Positions 1 to 7,327 are shown, counted from the first letter of the stretch. The stretch is 10,148 nt of DNA from an uncultured Flavobacteriia bacterium (GCA_903887095.1 CAISOQ010000371.1:1-10148), one strand, 5' to 3'. Made by a program: numbers and translations. Notes: generated by a model not told the origin, from the letters alone.

Positions 1-1915
1 AGGCATTTTGTGCTAAATAAAGTCGACTCAGTGAGTTTACAACATTTTCATTGCTGGTTTGAATATTCAGGCAATTATTTGTGTAATTACGAATTGGGAT
101 CTCATCATATCCAGTGGTATTGATGTCAACATTGGTAAAATTATAAAACAAACTAGACGTAAATATTCTTGACTCAAGTGAGTCTATTATCTTATTTGTT
201 AGAATTACTAGGGAACAAGGTATTTTTAAATCAGTTAAAACATCCCCCGGATCAACGTTGAGACGAGTAACTTGAGCGGTTGTAGAACCAATTGTTTTTT
301 TAGCGATTATTTTATAATCACTTCCCCCAAGCCCTATAAAATTAAAGGCCCCTGTAACAGTTGTTGTTTGAGTGTCGAGTAAACTACTCCCTTGATACAA
401 CTCAACTATGCAACCTTCACAATTTGCGAAGTCAAGATTTCCAGTAGAAAAATTTAAGTCAACATCTTTAATCCTACCAACGATATCAGTGCCGCAGTTC
501 AAGTTAAATTCGGACCAAGGATCAGTACAAGATGTCCAATTGTCAGCAGAGTAGGCAGAATCATCTACTTGAATGCAGAATAAGTTTGGATTATTCAATG
601 TACAAAGTCCCATACCAACATTATTTCCATTTTGAACATTCAAGTTTGTCAATTGATTATTAATACAACCAAGCCAATAAAGGGCAACATTAGATGACAC
701 ATTTAAACTAGTTAACTGATTGTTTTCACAATATATCTGGAGTAAATCAACATTGGCTGTAATATCTAAACTAGCTAGTTGATTATTTTTACAATCTAGA
801 TTCGTTAAATTTATGTTAGACGAAAGATCGAGATCGGCAAGTTGATTATGATGACACAGCAGATTAGATAAATTGGTGTCACCGAAAATATTCAATATTG
901 TCAACTGATTATCACTACAATCCAAATATCCAAGTGCAGTATTTCCTGATACATTGATATTCGTCATGTTATTATGATTACAATCCAAGGATTGTAAATT
1001 ATTATTTGGTGGAACACTCAAACTAACCAATTGATTATTCTGACAATAAGCAGTGGTCAAAGAGATGGTTGAAGGAAAAACAAGACTATTTAATAGATTG
1101 AATGAACAGTCTAACCAGACAAGAGAATGATTTGAAGATAAATTTAAAGATGTCAATTGATTATACTCGCATTCTAATACAATTAACATGGTATTATTTG
1201 ATAGGTCTAAGTTCGTTAATTGATTTTCATAGCAATAGAGTTCTTCGAGATTAAAATAAGATGCAACATTGATATTCGTTAATAGATTATGATAACAAGT
1301 TAAATATTTAAATACATTAGATGCCAGCGGAAGAACCAAATTGGAAATTTGATTATAATCACAACTTAAAGCCCATAGAAGAGAATTTCCAGAAACATTA
1401 AGACTCGACAATTGATTGGACCCGCATTTCAAATGAATTAATGCAGGATTAGATGAGACGTTTATTGATGTCAGAAGATTTACCGCGCAATTTAAATCCT
1501 CCAAAGATGGATTGTTTGATACATTTAAAGTTGTCAATTGGTTCATTGAACAATCCAAATCGGTTAGCGTCGAAATTCCAGCAACATTCAGATTTGTGAT
1601 TTGATTATTTCGACACCAAACCAATGTGAGGTCTGTATTTGCGGATAAATCGAGAGAGGTTATTTGATTATTATGACAATAAAGCTCATCAATATTTGTA
1701 AAAGCTTCAATACCATTCATATTAGATATTCCTAAACCAGCAATATACATTAATCCATTTACAGAATTTGCTTCTGAAAATTGTATTTCATTATCATTAT
1801 TAGAATCATAGCCACTAAGAAGAAAATTCTTAAAGTTTACATCGGGAATATTGACGATTTGAGCTTGACAAAGACCATAAAATGATAGAATTAAAATTGA
1901 ACAAATTATCTTCAT
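1..1915 (-). CDS. Secreted leucine-rich repeat protein, C-terminus cut by window edge
   Basis: The frame opens at ATG 1915-1913 and stays open for 638 codons to the window edge, so the stop is not seen. Residues 1-19 (MKIICSILILSFYGLCQAQ) look like a signal peptide. Residues 22-77 match the usual N-cap of Bacteroidetes LRR proteins (IPDVNFKNFLL, then DSNNDNEIQ, a possible calcium-binding loop). Residues 78-435 hold 17 LRRs of the LxCxxNQLTxLxV type, and a cap follows (CIQVDD, DNW). Residues about 478-570 (VELYQG, GAFNFIGL) resemble a CNA-B/SdrD-like beta-sandwich. The remainder to residue 638 is Asn-rich and unassigned. Such proteins are exported surface or extracellular proteins, often T9SS cargo with a C-terminal sorting domain; that end is outside the window. 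The fold is well supported, but the ligand is unknown. The gene looks more AT-rich than the adhesin downstream of it in the window. Confidence 0.9.
   Translation of the reverse strand, partial: MKIICSILILSFYGLCQAQIVNIPDVNFKNFLLSGYDSNNDNEIQFSEANSVNGLMYIAGLGISNMNGIEAFTNIDELYCHNNQITSLDLSANTDLTLVWCRNNQITNLNVAGISTLTDLDCSMNQLTTLNVSNNPSLEDLNCAVNLLTSINVSSNPALIHLKCGSNQLSSLNVSGNSLLWALSCDYNQISNLVLPLASNVFKYLTCYHNLLTNINVASYFNLEELYCYENQLTNLDLSNNTMLIVLECEYNQLTSLNLSSNHSLVWLDCSFNLLNSLVFPSTISLTTAYCQNNQLVSLSVPPNNNLQSLDCNHNNMTNINVSGNTALGYLDCSDNQLTILNIFGDTNLSNLLCHHNQLADLDLSSNINLTNLDCKNNQLASLDITANVDLLQIYCENNQLTSLNVSSNVALYWLGCINNQLTNLNVQNGNNVGMGLCTLNNPNLFCIQVDDSAYSADNWTSCTDPWSEFNLNCGTDIVGRIKDVDLNFSTGNLDFANCEGCIVELYQGSSLLDTQTTTVTGAFNFIGLGGSDYKIIAKKTIGSTTAQVTRLNVDPGDVLTDLKIPCSLVILTNKIIDSLESRIFTSSLFYNFTNVDINTTGYDEIPIRNYTNNCLNIQTSNENVVNSLSRLYLAQNA
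611..1684 (-). repeat. 17 tandem 21-residue leucine-rich repeats
   Basis: I translated the minus strand and numbered from ATG 1915. A cysteine recurs at residues 80, 101, 122, 143, 164, 185, 207, 228, 249, 270, 291, 312, 333, 354, 375, 396 and 417. The period is exactly 21 residues (63 nt) except for one step of 22. The unit reads about LxCxxNQLTxLNVSxNxxLxx. This fits the 21-residue nested LRR class common in Bacteroidetes (IRREKO-type). Nucleotide copies are diverged, so this is a protein-level repeat and not a recent DNA expansion. Confidence 0.9.
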
Positions 1916-1940
1916 ATCTAGATGTTAAATTTTTGAAAAT

Positions 1941-1948
1941 CAAATGTA
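1941..1948 (-). promoter_or_regulatory. Candidate Bacteroidetes -7 promoter element (TACATTTG) for the LRR gene
   Basis: Read on the minus strand, 1948-1941 is TACATTTG, an exact match to the Bacteroidetes sigma-A -7 consensus TAnnTTTG. It ends 25 nt before the LRR start codon. No good TTG-type -33 box sits at the expected distance upstream, so the match could be chance in AT-rich DNA. No Shine-Dalgarno sequence precedes the ATG, which is usual in this phylum. Confidence 0.4.
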
Positions 1949-2003
1949 TTCATTATATGGGATTAAACCACGAAGGTTTTTTAGGTCAATCAATCATGCC
2001 TGT

Positions 2004-2027
2004 AGAATTAATTAACAAATTAATTCT
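2004..2027. repeat. Perfect 10-bp inverted repeat with 4-nt loop
   Basis: AGAATTAATT (2004-2013) and AATTAATTCT (2018-2027) are exact reverse complements separated by AACA. The dyad lies about 90 nt upstream of the LRR start codon and about 56 nt upstream of the candidate -7 element. It could be an operator for a dimeric regulator, or an AT-rich hairpin. It lacks the GC-rich stem and T-run of an intrinsic terminator. Confidence 0.6.
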
Positions 2028-2052
2028 CCCATTTTTATGTAAAGTGAATCTA

Positions 2053-2084
2053 TTGACCATATTACTCATTATTTTATTGGTCAA
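2053..2084. repeat. Spaced inverted repeat TTGACCA-N18-TGGTCAA
   Basis: TTGACCA (2053-2059) and TGGTCAA (2078-2084) are exact 7-bp reverse complements, 18 nt apart. A further GGTCAA half-site is at 1984-1989. All lie upstream of the LRR gene on its promoter side. The arrangement is compatible with a regulator-binding site but may be coincidental. Confidence 0.35.
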
Positions 2085-2438
2085 ATATTCATCTTTAACA
2101 ATATGATTTAATAAAAAGATAATGCACATTTTTTACTTGTATGTGTTAAAATAGATCCAATGCACAGCCATTTAAAAATTGCTTAATCACTTTAACAGTT
2201 TGGGTGAGTGAGAATAGAATTTAAAACTTAGTGGATAAGATGTTCATTTTATGATTGTTTATTGGAAAAACAATTCAGAAGGCTCAGTTTCGTTCCTTTT
2301 ATTTTTTTTTATGGAACTCACATAATATGTCATGATAGAACAGGTGGGTTTTTTATTTCATCATGAAAATCCTAAAATTAGAATATATCGTAAAAATTTA
2401 AATTCAAAGGGTTTTGATTTATTTTGAAATTATGAAAG

Positions 2439-2512
2439 TGGAGAAGATGGGATTCGAACCCACGACCTCTTGACTGCCAGTCAAGCGCTCTAGCCAACTG
2501 AGCTACATCCCC
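2439..2512 (-). tRNA. tRNA-Ala (anticodon GGC)
   Basis: Read on the minus strand, the 74 nt fold as a complete cloverleaf. The acceptor GGGGATG pairs with CTTCTCC; the D stem is GCTC/GAGC; the anticodon stem is CTTGA/TCAAG with loop CTGGCAG, giving anticodon GGC (reads GCC, alanine). The T arm is GTGGG-TTCGAAT-CCCAT. The G3:U70 wobble pair, the main identity element of tRNA-Ala, is present, and the discriminator is A73. There is a U6:U67 mismatch in the acceptor stem. The CCA tail is not encoded and must be added after transcription. The gene lies 89 nt downstream of the adhesin stop on the same strand. No clear promoter was seen in that gap. Confidence 0.95.
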
Positions 2513-2601
2513 AATTAGTGAAAATTCTTGTCCTATTCGTTTTTAAGAAAAATTGAATTATCATACTATTAATGCAATGATAGGCAAAACGCAGCAATAA
2601 T

Positions 2602-5600
2602 CTATCGAATCAATGTGACATGACCTATAAAGTCTTTGCGCTCGTCGTTTTTGCTTGTTTTAAAATTTATTTTCCAAGTGTAAACGTCATCTTTTACAAA
2701 AGGAATTTCATTGTTTTTGCCATAGGAGCCATCCCAACCGATTGCAGTGTTTTTTGACTCAAATATTACTTCTCCCCAACGGTTGTAAATCTGCAATAAA
2801 TAATCAGAAGGATCGTATCCTGAAGTAAAAACAGGTTGAAACGTTTGATTGTACAGGTCATTGTCTGGTGTAAATGCATTCGGAACATAAAAGATCAGTT
2901 GGTCATCGTCATACGCAATGGCAACAGAATACTGGCTCGTGCAGCCCGATGCTGAAGTGGCTGTAAGTGTTACAGAATATCCATTGTACGTATCAGAGAA
3001 TAAATGCATTGGATTGGTAGTCGAAGAATTAGTGCCGTCACCAAAATCCCATGAATAACTGATTGCATTTTGAGACAAATTGGTGAAGGATATGTTTTCA
3101 GCATCGTAGGTGAAAATCGTTGGATTTTCAATAAAATAAGCTGTCGGTGGTGCGTCGACGCAAATCATGTTCGTTTGTATTCCAGTTGCTGAACAGCCGT
3201 TAATTGTAGACGTGAATGTAATGTCATAACACCCCGGTTGAGCAAATGTGTAACTAGTGTTACAGCCATTGAGAGGAATTCCGCCATCGATTGTATATGT
3301 GCAGTTGACTCCATCTGCGGGTCCACTAAAATTAACGGTCAAGGGAACGCATCCTGATTGAACATCTGCAGAAAAAGTAGCAGTTGGTGTAGGTTGAACG
3401 GTCACTTGGATTGGCGAGGAGGTTGAAGTACATCCACCAGTCGTAGTTGTAAGAAGATAAGTCCCTGCACTATTGACTATAATTGATTGGCTTGTTGCAC
3501 CAGTGCTCCATAAATTTCCAGTAGCTTGACTCGAGGACAATGTGACACTGCTTCCCGCACAAATCGTTGTTGATCCGCTGCTGGTTATAACAGGATTGCT
3601 AGGTGAAGAGACCGTTACAGTCGTTGCTGCTGATGATGCCGAACAACCATTATTATCAACAGTTACGCTATAGGTTCCGGCAGCAGTTACATTTATTGAT
3701 TGGCTCGTTTCACCTGTACTCCATGTGTTTCCGACTGTTGAACTGGATGTTAAAACAACACTTTCACCTTGACACAGTGTTGTTGATCCAACTGCTGAAA
3801 TTGTCGGTGTACTTGTGGCCAAAACTGAAACGGTTACCGGAGAAGAGGTGGCAGTGCAGCCACTTGTGCCAGTTGTAACGGTATAGCTACCTGCTGAAGA
3901 GACTGTAATTGCTTGTGTATTTTCTCCCGTACTCCATAAATTGTCTGTTGCAGCACTCGAAGTTAATACCACGCTACCTCCTGGACAAAATGAAGTTGGT
4001 CCATTCGCAGAAATTGTTGGGGTTGATGGCGAAGTAAGTGTTACAGTAATTGGATTAGATGTTGCAGAACAACCTGCTGATCCAACAGTCACTGTGTAGC
4101 TTCCGGCTGATGATACTGTTATTGATTGACTTGTTTCACCTGTGCTCCAATTATTTCCAAATGTTTCACTTGACGATAAAATAACAGATCCGCCTTGACA
4201 AAATGTTGTTGGCCCATTGGCTGAAATTGTTGGAGTTGAAGGTGTGTTTATGGTCACAACAAGTGGTGCAGAGGTTGCAGTGCATCCAACATTGCCAGCC
4301 GTAACGGTATATGTTCCTGCAGAGCTAACTGTGATTGACTGTGTCGTTTCACCAGTACTCCAAACATTGGTCGTTGAAGCACTTGATGTTAAAATGACGC
4401 TGCCTCCAGTACAAAAAGTTGTAGGCCCATTTGCTGTAATAATTGGTGTAGTAGGATTTGAAACTGTCACAGCTATGACATTCGATGATGCAGTGCAACC
4501 AGAACTCATAACTGTTACACTATAATTGCCGGATGAAGTAACCGTAATTGACTGAGTTGTCTCTCCTGTACTCCAGGTATTTCCTGTTACAGAACTGGAG
4601 GTTAAAGTGACGTTGCCACCTGTGCAAAATGTTACTGGCCCATTTGCAGAGATAACAGGCGTTACCGGAGTATTGACAGAAACTGCAATCTGACTTGATG
4701 TAGCAGAACAACCGGTTGTCCCTGTTGTAACTGTATAATTCCCAGATGTCGAAACAGTAATACTTTGAGTCGTTTCACCAGTGCTCCACACATTGCCGCT
4801 TGATTCGCTTGAGCTTAAAAGAACAGACGATCCAGCACAAAAAGTTAATGGGCCATTTGCCGAAATGGTTGGGGTAGTAGGTGTTGAAATGGTAATGTTG
4901 ATGGGAGTTGAAGTAGATGAGCAACCTGCTGTGCCAGCTGTAACACTATAATTCCCCGCAGAAGTTACTGTAATTGATTGCGTCGTTTCGCCAGTACTCC
5001 AGCTATTGTTTGTTGCAGAACTTGAAGTCAAGGTAACGCTGCCTCCAGCGCAAAAAGTTGTCGGGCCATTGGCAGAAATTGTTGGTGTGACAGGTGTAGT
5101 GATCGTCACGTTTATTGGGGTAGATGTTGCTGAACAACCAGAATTTGAGCTTGTTACGGTGTAATTTCCTGAGGTGGTTACGGTAATTGATTGCGTTGTT
5201 TCTCCATTACTCCACGTATTTCCTGAACTTGCACTGGACGTCAATGTAACACTTCCGCCTGGACAAAAAGAGGTGGGGCCATTTGCCGAAATGGTTGGGG
5301 TAGTAGGGGATGTCACATTCACGATAATGGGAGTCGATGTAGCGGAACAACCACTAGAACCAACTGTAACGGTGTAACTTCCCGAGGTTGTAACAGTAAT
5401 TGATTGAGTCGTTTCACCTGTGCTCCAGGTATTTCCCGAGCTCATACTGGAAGTAAGCAAGACATTCGAACCTGAGCAGAAGGTTGTTGGACCATTTGCC
5501 GAAACGGTTGGAGCGGATGGAGGCGGATTTACATTGACTGTTAGTTGAGCACAAGTTGAAGCTGAAATACAACCAGAACCTGGATTATTCGCATAATACG

Positions 5601-6462
5601 TTGTAGTTGAGGTTGGCGAAATGGTAATAGAACTGCCTGTGCCCACAAGTGTTCCGCTGCAGGATCCCTCAAACCACTGCGTTGCACTGTTGCCTCCATT
5701 TGCAGTAAGGGTGGCGGTTTGTCCAGAGCATAAATTAGTAGTTCCTGTGATTGAACTTGGTGGCGTGGCACTCGTTGGAATACTTGCTTTTAAATTAGAA
5801 ACGATTACATATTGCTTCGGGTTGTTGTAATTCGTAGGCGAAACATTTGATTTGTATGTAATTGTAACAGTTTTGATGCAATCTGAACTTGTACCCACAT
5901 TAATTTCATTGTTTCCCCAACACGTGCAGGAAGTGGATTGACCAGAGTTAAACGTGAGGATTGATGTACCTGATCCTGTAACGCTTCCGCCAGTTTGAAC
6001 ACATGCTGTACCAACTTTGAAAACGTTAACCGCACTTGTCGCCTGATTTGTGCCAGAAATAATTATTTTGTCTTCCCAGGATCCAAATCCATCATCGTTT
6101 ACATCGTAAAGCAGAAAGTTTAGAGGTCCAATGACAGGTGAACTGAAAGTTATCGTTGTAGTAATTGTTTTTGTTGTATTTGTAGTCCAATCGGTACTTA
6201 AGAGCATTCCCTGATTTGTTGCTGAAATACCAGAACAACCACCTCCAGATACAGTGGAACCACTTGGAAACCAAACGGGTGATCCATCCTGCCAGGTGTT
6301 TTCTGAATTTACCATGGTAGCTGACATCGTGATGCCGGAAACAGTGGTTGTATATGTTCTTGATGCACCAGAACCACCATAAGTGCCACTCCATGGAAAG
6401 GTGGTCTGACTATTTAAATGGTTGATAACAAGAAGAATTATGCAAGTTATAAAAAGGCGCAT
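2602..6462 (-). CDS. Large Ig-repeat/PKD surface adhesin with T9SS type B sorting domain
   Basis: A predicted exported surface protein of 1286 residues. I chose ATG 6462, which gives an immediate signal peptide (MRLFITCIILLVINHLNSQ); an in-frame ATG at 6540 would add 26 residues. Residues about 20-230 form a Thr/Ser/Gly-rich beta domain with an acidic loop YDVNDDGFGSWED (119-131). Residues about 235-312 are a single Ig-like domain (LCSGQTATLTANGG). Residues 318-1027 are ten 71-residue repeats. Residues 1028-1105 are a cysteine-rich PKD-like domain, and about 1106-1184 a PKD domain with WDFGDGT at 1138. Residues about 1190-1286 are the gliding-motility-associated type B sorting domain: VPNAFTPDND (1193), IYNRWGEVIF (1225), GWDGSY (1242) and the end GHVTLIR. 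Such proteins cross the outer membrane by T9SS and usually serve in adhesion or as a scaffold. The ligand is unknown. No terminator is evident after the TAG. Confidence 0.93.
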   Translation of the reverse strand: MRLFITCIILLVINHLNSQTTFPWSGTYGGSGASRTYTTTVSGITMSATMVNSENTWQDGSPVWFPSGSTVSGGGCSGISATNQGMLLSTDWTTNTTKTITTTITFSSPVIGPLNFLLYDVNDDGFGSWEDKIIISGTNQATSAVNVFKVGTACVQTGGSVTGSGTSILTFNSGQSTSCTCWGNNEINVGTSSDCIKTVTITYKSNVSPTNYNNPKQYVIVSNLKASIPTSATPPSSITGTTNLCSGQTATLTANGGNSATQWFEGSCSGTLVGTGSSITISPTSTTTYYANNPGSGCISASTCAQLTVNVNPPPSAPTVSANGPTTFCSGSNVLLTSSMSSGNTWSTGETTQSITVTTSGSYTVTVGSSGCSATSTPIIVNVTSPTTPTISANGPTSFCPGGSVTLTSSASSGNTWSNGETTQSITVTTSGNYTVTSSNSGCSATSTPINVTITTPVTPTISANGPTTFCAGGSVTLTSSSATNNSWSTGETTQSITVTSAGNYSVTAGTAGCSSTSTPINITISTPTTPTISANGPLTFCAGSSVLLSSSESSGNVWSTGETTQSITVSTSGNYTVTTGTTGCSATSSQIAVSVNTPVTPVISANGPVTFCTGGNVTLTSSSVTGNTWSTGETTQSITVTSSGNYSVTVMSSGCTASSNVIAVTVSNPTTPIITANGPTTFCTGGSVILTSSASTTNVWSTGETTQSITVSSAGTYTVTAGNVGCTATSAPLVVTINTPSTPTISANGPTTFCQGGSVILSSSETFGNNWSTGETSQSITVSSAGSYTVTVGSAGCSATSNPITVTLTSPSTPTISANGPTSFCPGGSVVLTSSAATDNLWSTGENTQAITVSSAGSYTVTTGTSGCTATSSPVTVSVLATSTPTISAVGSTTLCQGESVVLTSSSTVGNTWSTGETSQSINVTAAGTYSVTVDNNGCSASSAATTVTVSSPSNPVITSSGSTTICAGSSVTLSSSQATGNLWSTGATSQSIIVNSAGTYLLTTTTGGCTSTSSPIQVTVQPTPTATFSADVQSGCVPLTVNFSGPADGVNCTYTIDGGIPLNGCNTSYTFAQPGCYDITFTSTINGCSATGIQTNMICVDAPPTAYFIENPTIFTYDAENISFTNLSQNAISYSWDFGDGTNSSTTNPMHLFSDTYNGYSVTLTATSASGCTSQYSVAIAYDDDQLIFYVPNAFTPDNDLYNQTFQPVFTSGYDPSDYLLQIYNRWGEVIFESKNTAIGWDGSYGKNNEIPFVKDDVYTWKINFKTSKNDERKDFIGHVTLIR
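3382..5511 (-). repeat. Ten tandem 71-residue (213-nt) Ig-like repeats in the adhesin
   Basis: All ten units are exactly 71 residues with no insertion or deletion (residues 318-1027). The unit begins PTISANGPTTFC and contains NTWSTGETTQSITV, GxYTVT and GC. Each has two cysteines, at unit positions 12 and 55, a likely disulfide, plus an invariant Trp at 29. Units 1-8 are alike. Units 9 and 10, nearest the C-terminus, are diverged: SANGP becomes SAVGS and then TSSGS, FC becomes LC or IC, and GET becomes GAT in unit 10. Equivalent codons differ widely between units, so DNA identity is well below protein identity. That points to old duplication under protein-level selection. Confidence 0.92.
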
Positions 6463-6569
6463 AGTTTTATTTTTCACAGAGAATGAAATTAATAAAATAA
6501 TAAGTTCAAATAAAGGGTGCTGCCCCCTCAAAAGTGTCATTGAAAGAATTCTTGTACTGGGTAGTTAAA

Positions 6570-6598
6570 TTGTATATATGAATTGAATAGTTCCTTTG
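6570..6598 (+). promoter_or_regulatory. Candidate promoter for the methyltransferase gene
   Basis: TTG at 6570-6572 is followed after 18 nt by TTCCTTTG (6591-6598). This matches the Bacteroidetes -33 TTTG / -7 TAnnTTTG pattern with one mismatch in the -7 box. The element lies 31 nt before ATG 6630, within the 167-nt divergent gap shared with the adhesin gene. The match is weak in AT-rich DNA. Confidence 0.3.
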
Positions 6599-6629
6599 AT
6601 AAATTGCAATACTGGATTATTTTTGAAGA

Positions 6630-7247
6630 ATGGAAATGAAGAACAAGGTGGAGATTTTGAAGCAGAAAATTACTACTGGTGAAACACTTTTAGACGAGGA
6701 CTTTGATGCATTATTTTCTGAAAAAATCAGGTTACATGCTGATCGTCACTTTACATCCTGTTATGTAGCAAAAGTTGCAGTCCAATTTCTCTCCAAAAAT
6801 ATTTCTGCAAATATTCTTGATATTGGATCTGGAACAGGTAAATTTTGTCAATTAGGAGGCTTACTTCGTCCAGAGGCACAATTTACAGGAATAGAATACC
6901 GTCGTGAGTTGGTTGATGTCGCTTTGGAATTGAAAGGAGAATTTCAATTAGACAATGTTGAATTTATACATGAGAATATTATAAATCATTCGTTTCAGCC
7001 ATACAACGGATTTTTTATGTTCAATCCCTTCCTTGAGCATCGCAATGCTGCAGCAAGGATGGATCATTTTCAGGATGCGCCTGAAAAAGAAATGGAGTAT
7101 AGCCATTATGTTCAAGATCAATTGTCTCAATGTCAGCCTGGTGCGCGACTTGCTACATTTTATGTTTTGAAAAACCAGATTCCATCAAATTTCAGAGTGG
7201 TAAAAGAATCAATGGGCGGCATGTTACTGTTTTGGGTGAGTGAATAG
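6630..7247 (+). CDS. Class I SAM-dependent methyltransferase, substrate unknown
   Basis: A 205-residue, probably cytoplasmic protein with no signal peptide or membrane segment. Residues 62-72 (ILDIGSGTGKF) are the glycine-rich SAM-binding motif I of the Rossmann-like fold. GIEYRREL (87-94) gives the acidic residue E89 at the end of strand 2 that usually holds the SAM ribose. FFMFNPFLEH (128-137) sits at the motif IV position, with NPF resembling the NPPF/Y of some base and protein methyltransferases. The N-terminal 60 residues are helical and may be a substrate cap. ATG 6630 was taken; ATG 6636 is an equal alternative (MEMKNK or MKNK). No strong ribosome-binding site is seen. The gene is divergent from the adhesin and 80 nt before the propeller gene, whose role gives no clue to its substrate. 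Confidence 0.85.
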   Translation: MEMKNKVEILKQKITTGETLLDEDFDALFSEKIRLHADRHFTSCYVAKVAVQFLSKNISANILDIGSGTGKFCQLGGLLRPEAQFTGIEYRRELVDVALELKGEFQLDNVEFIHENIINHSFQPYNGFFMFNPFLEHRNAAARMDHFQDAPEKEMEYSHYVQDQLSQCQPGARLATFYVLKNQIPSNFRVVKESMGGMLLFWVSE

Positions 7248-7263
7248 GGGTAAGCTCTAATAA

Positions 7264-7283
7264 AAAATCACACGTGTTATTTT
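7264..7283. repeat. 20-bp near-perfect palindrome around ACACGTGT
   Basis: The segment is centred on ACACGTGT (7270-7277), a perfect 8-bp palindrome. It extends to AAAAT on the left and ATTTT on the right, with one mismatched pair (7269/7278). It sits 17 nt after the methyltransferase stop and 45 nt before the propeller gene. It could be a weak terminator hairpin for the methyltransferase or an operator for the downstream pair. The sequence alone does not decide. Confidence 0.4.
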
Positions 7284-7327
7284 AAGCAACTCAATGCGTT
7301 CTATCGAAGAACCAATGCTTTTATACC

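Larger units (their letters stand above)
1916..2438. other. AT-rich intergenic region with promoter and dyad elements
   Basis: These 523 nt lie between the LRR gene and the tRNA-Ala gene, both on the minus strand. I see no convincing coding sequence; the one moderately long plus-strand frame (1882-2106) overlaps the LRR start and lacks any recognisable feature. The part near the LRR gene (1941-2084) holds a promoter-like element and two inverted repeats, listed separately. The part from 2107 to 2438 holds only A/T runs, a loose TCATGAT/ATCATGA pair (2330-2336 and 2360-2366) and a short AATTTAAATT palindrome (2395-2404). No clear terminator for the tRNA transcript was found. Confidence 0.6.

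Noticed and set aside
1882..2106. Plus-strand open frame of 74 codons over the LRR start and its upstream region
   Set aside because: It overlaps the LRR signal peptide on the opposite strand, is made of A/T-driven residues, and has no recognisable domain or ribosome-binding site.
2292..2317. GTTCC / GGAAC pair around a T-run as a terminator
   Set aside because: The T-run lies in the loop rather than after the stem, and the stem is only 5 bp, so it does not fit an intrinsic terminator.
2439..2512. tRNA gene as an integration (att) site
   Set aside because: No direct repeat of the tRNA 3' end, integrase or mobile gene is present in the window.
3382..5511. Repeats as a CRISPR array
   Set aside because: The 213-nt period is coding, in frame with an open protein of Ig-like units, and the repeated DNA is not identical between copies.
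3603..5830. Several open frames of 60-100 codons on both strands within the adhesin
   Set aside because: They are antisense or out-of-frame shadows of the Thr/Ser/Gly-rich repeats. They recur at the repeat period, as expected when the parent frame is repetitive.
6948..7130. Minus-strand frame inside the methyltransferase gene
   Set aside because: It lies antisense within a gene with clear SAM-binding motifs and has no features of its own.
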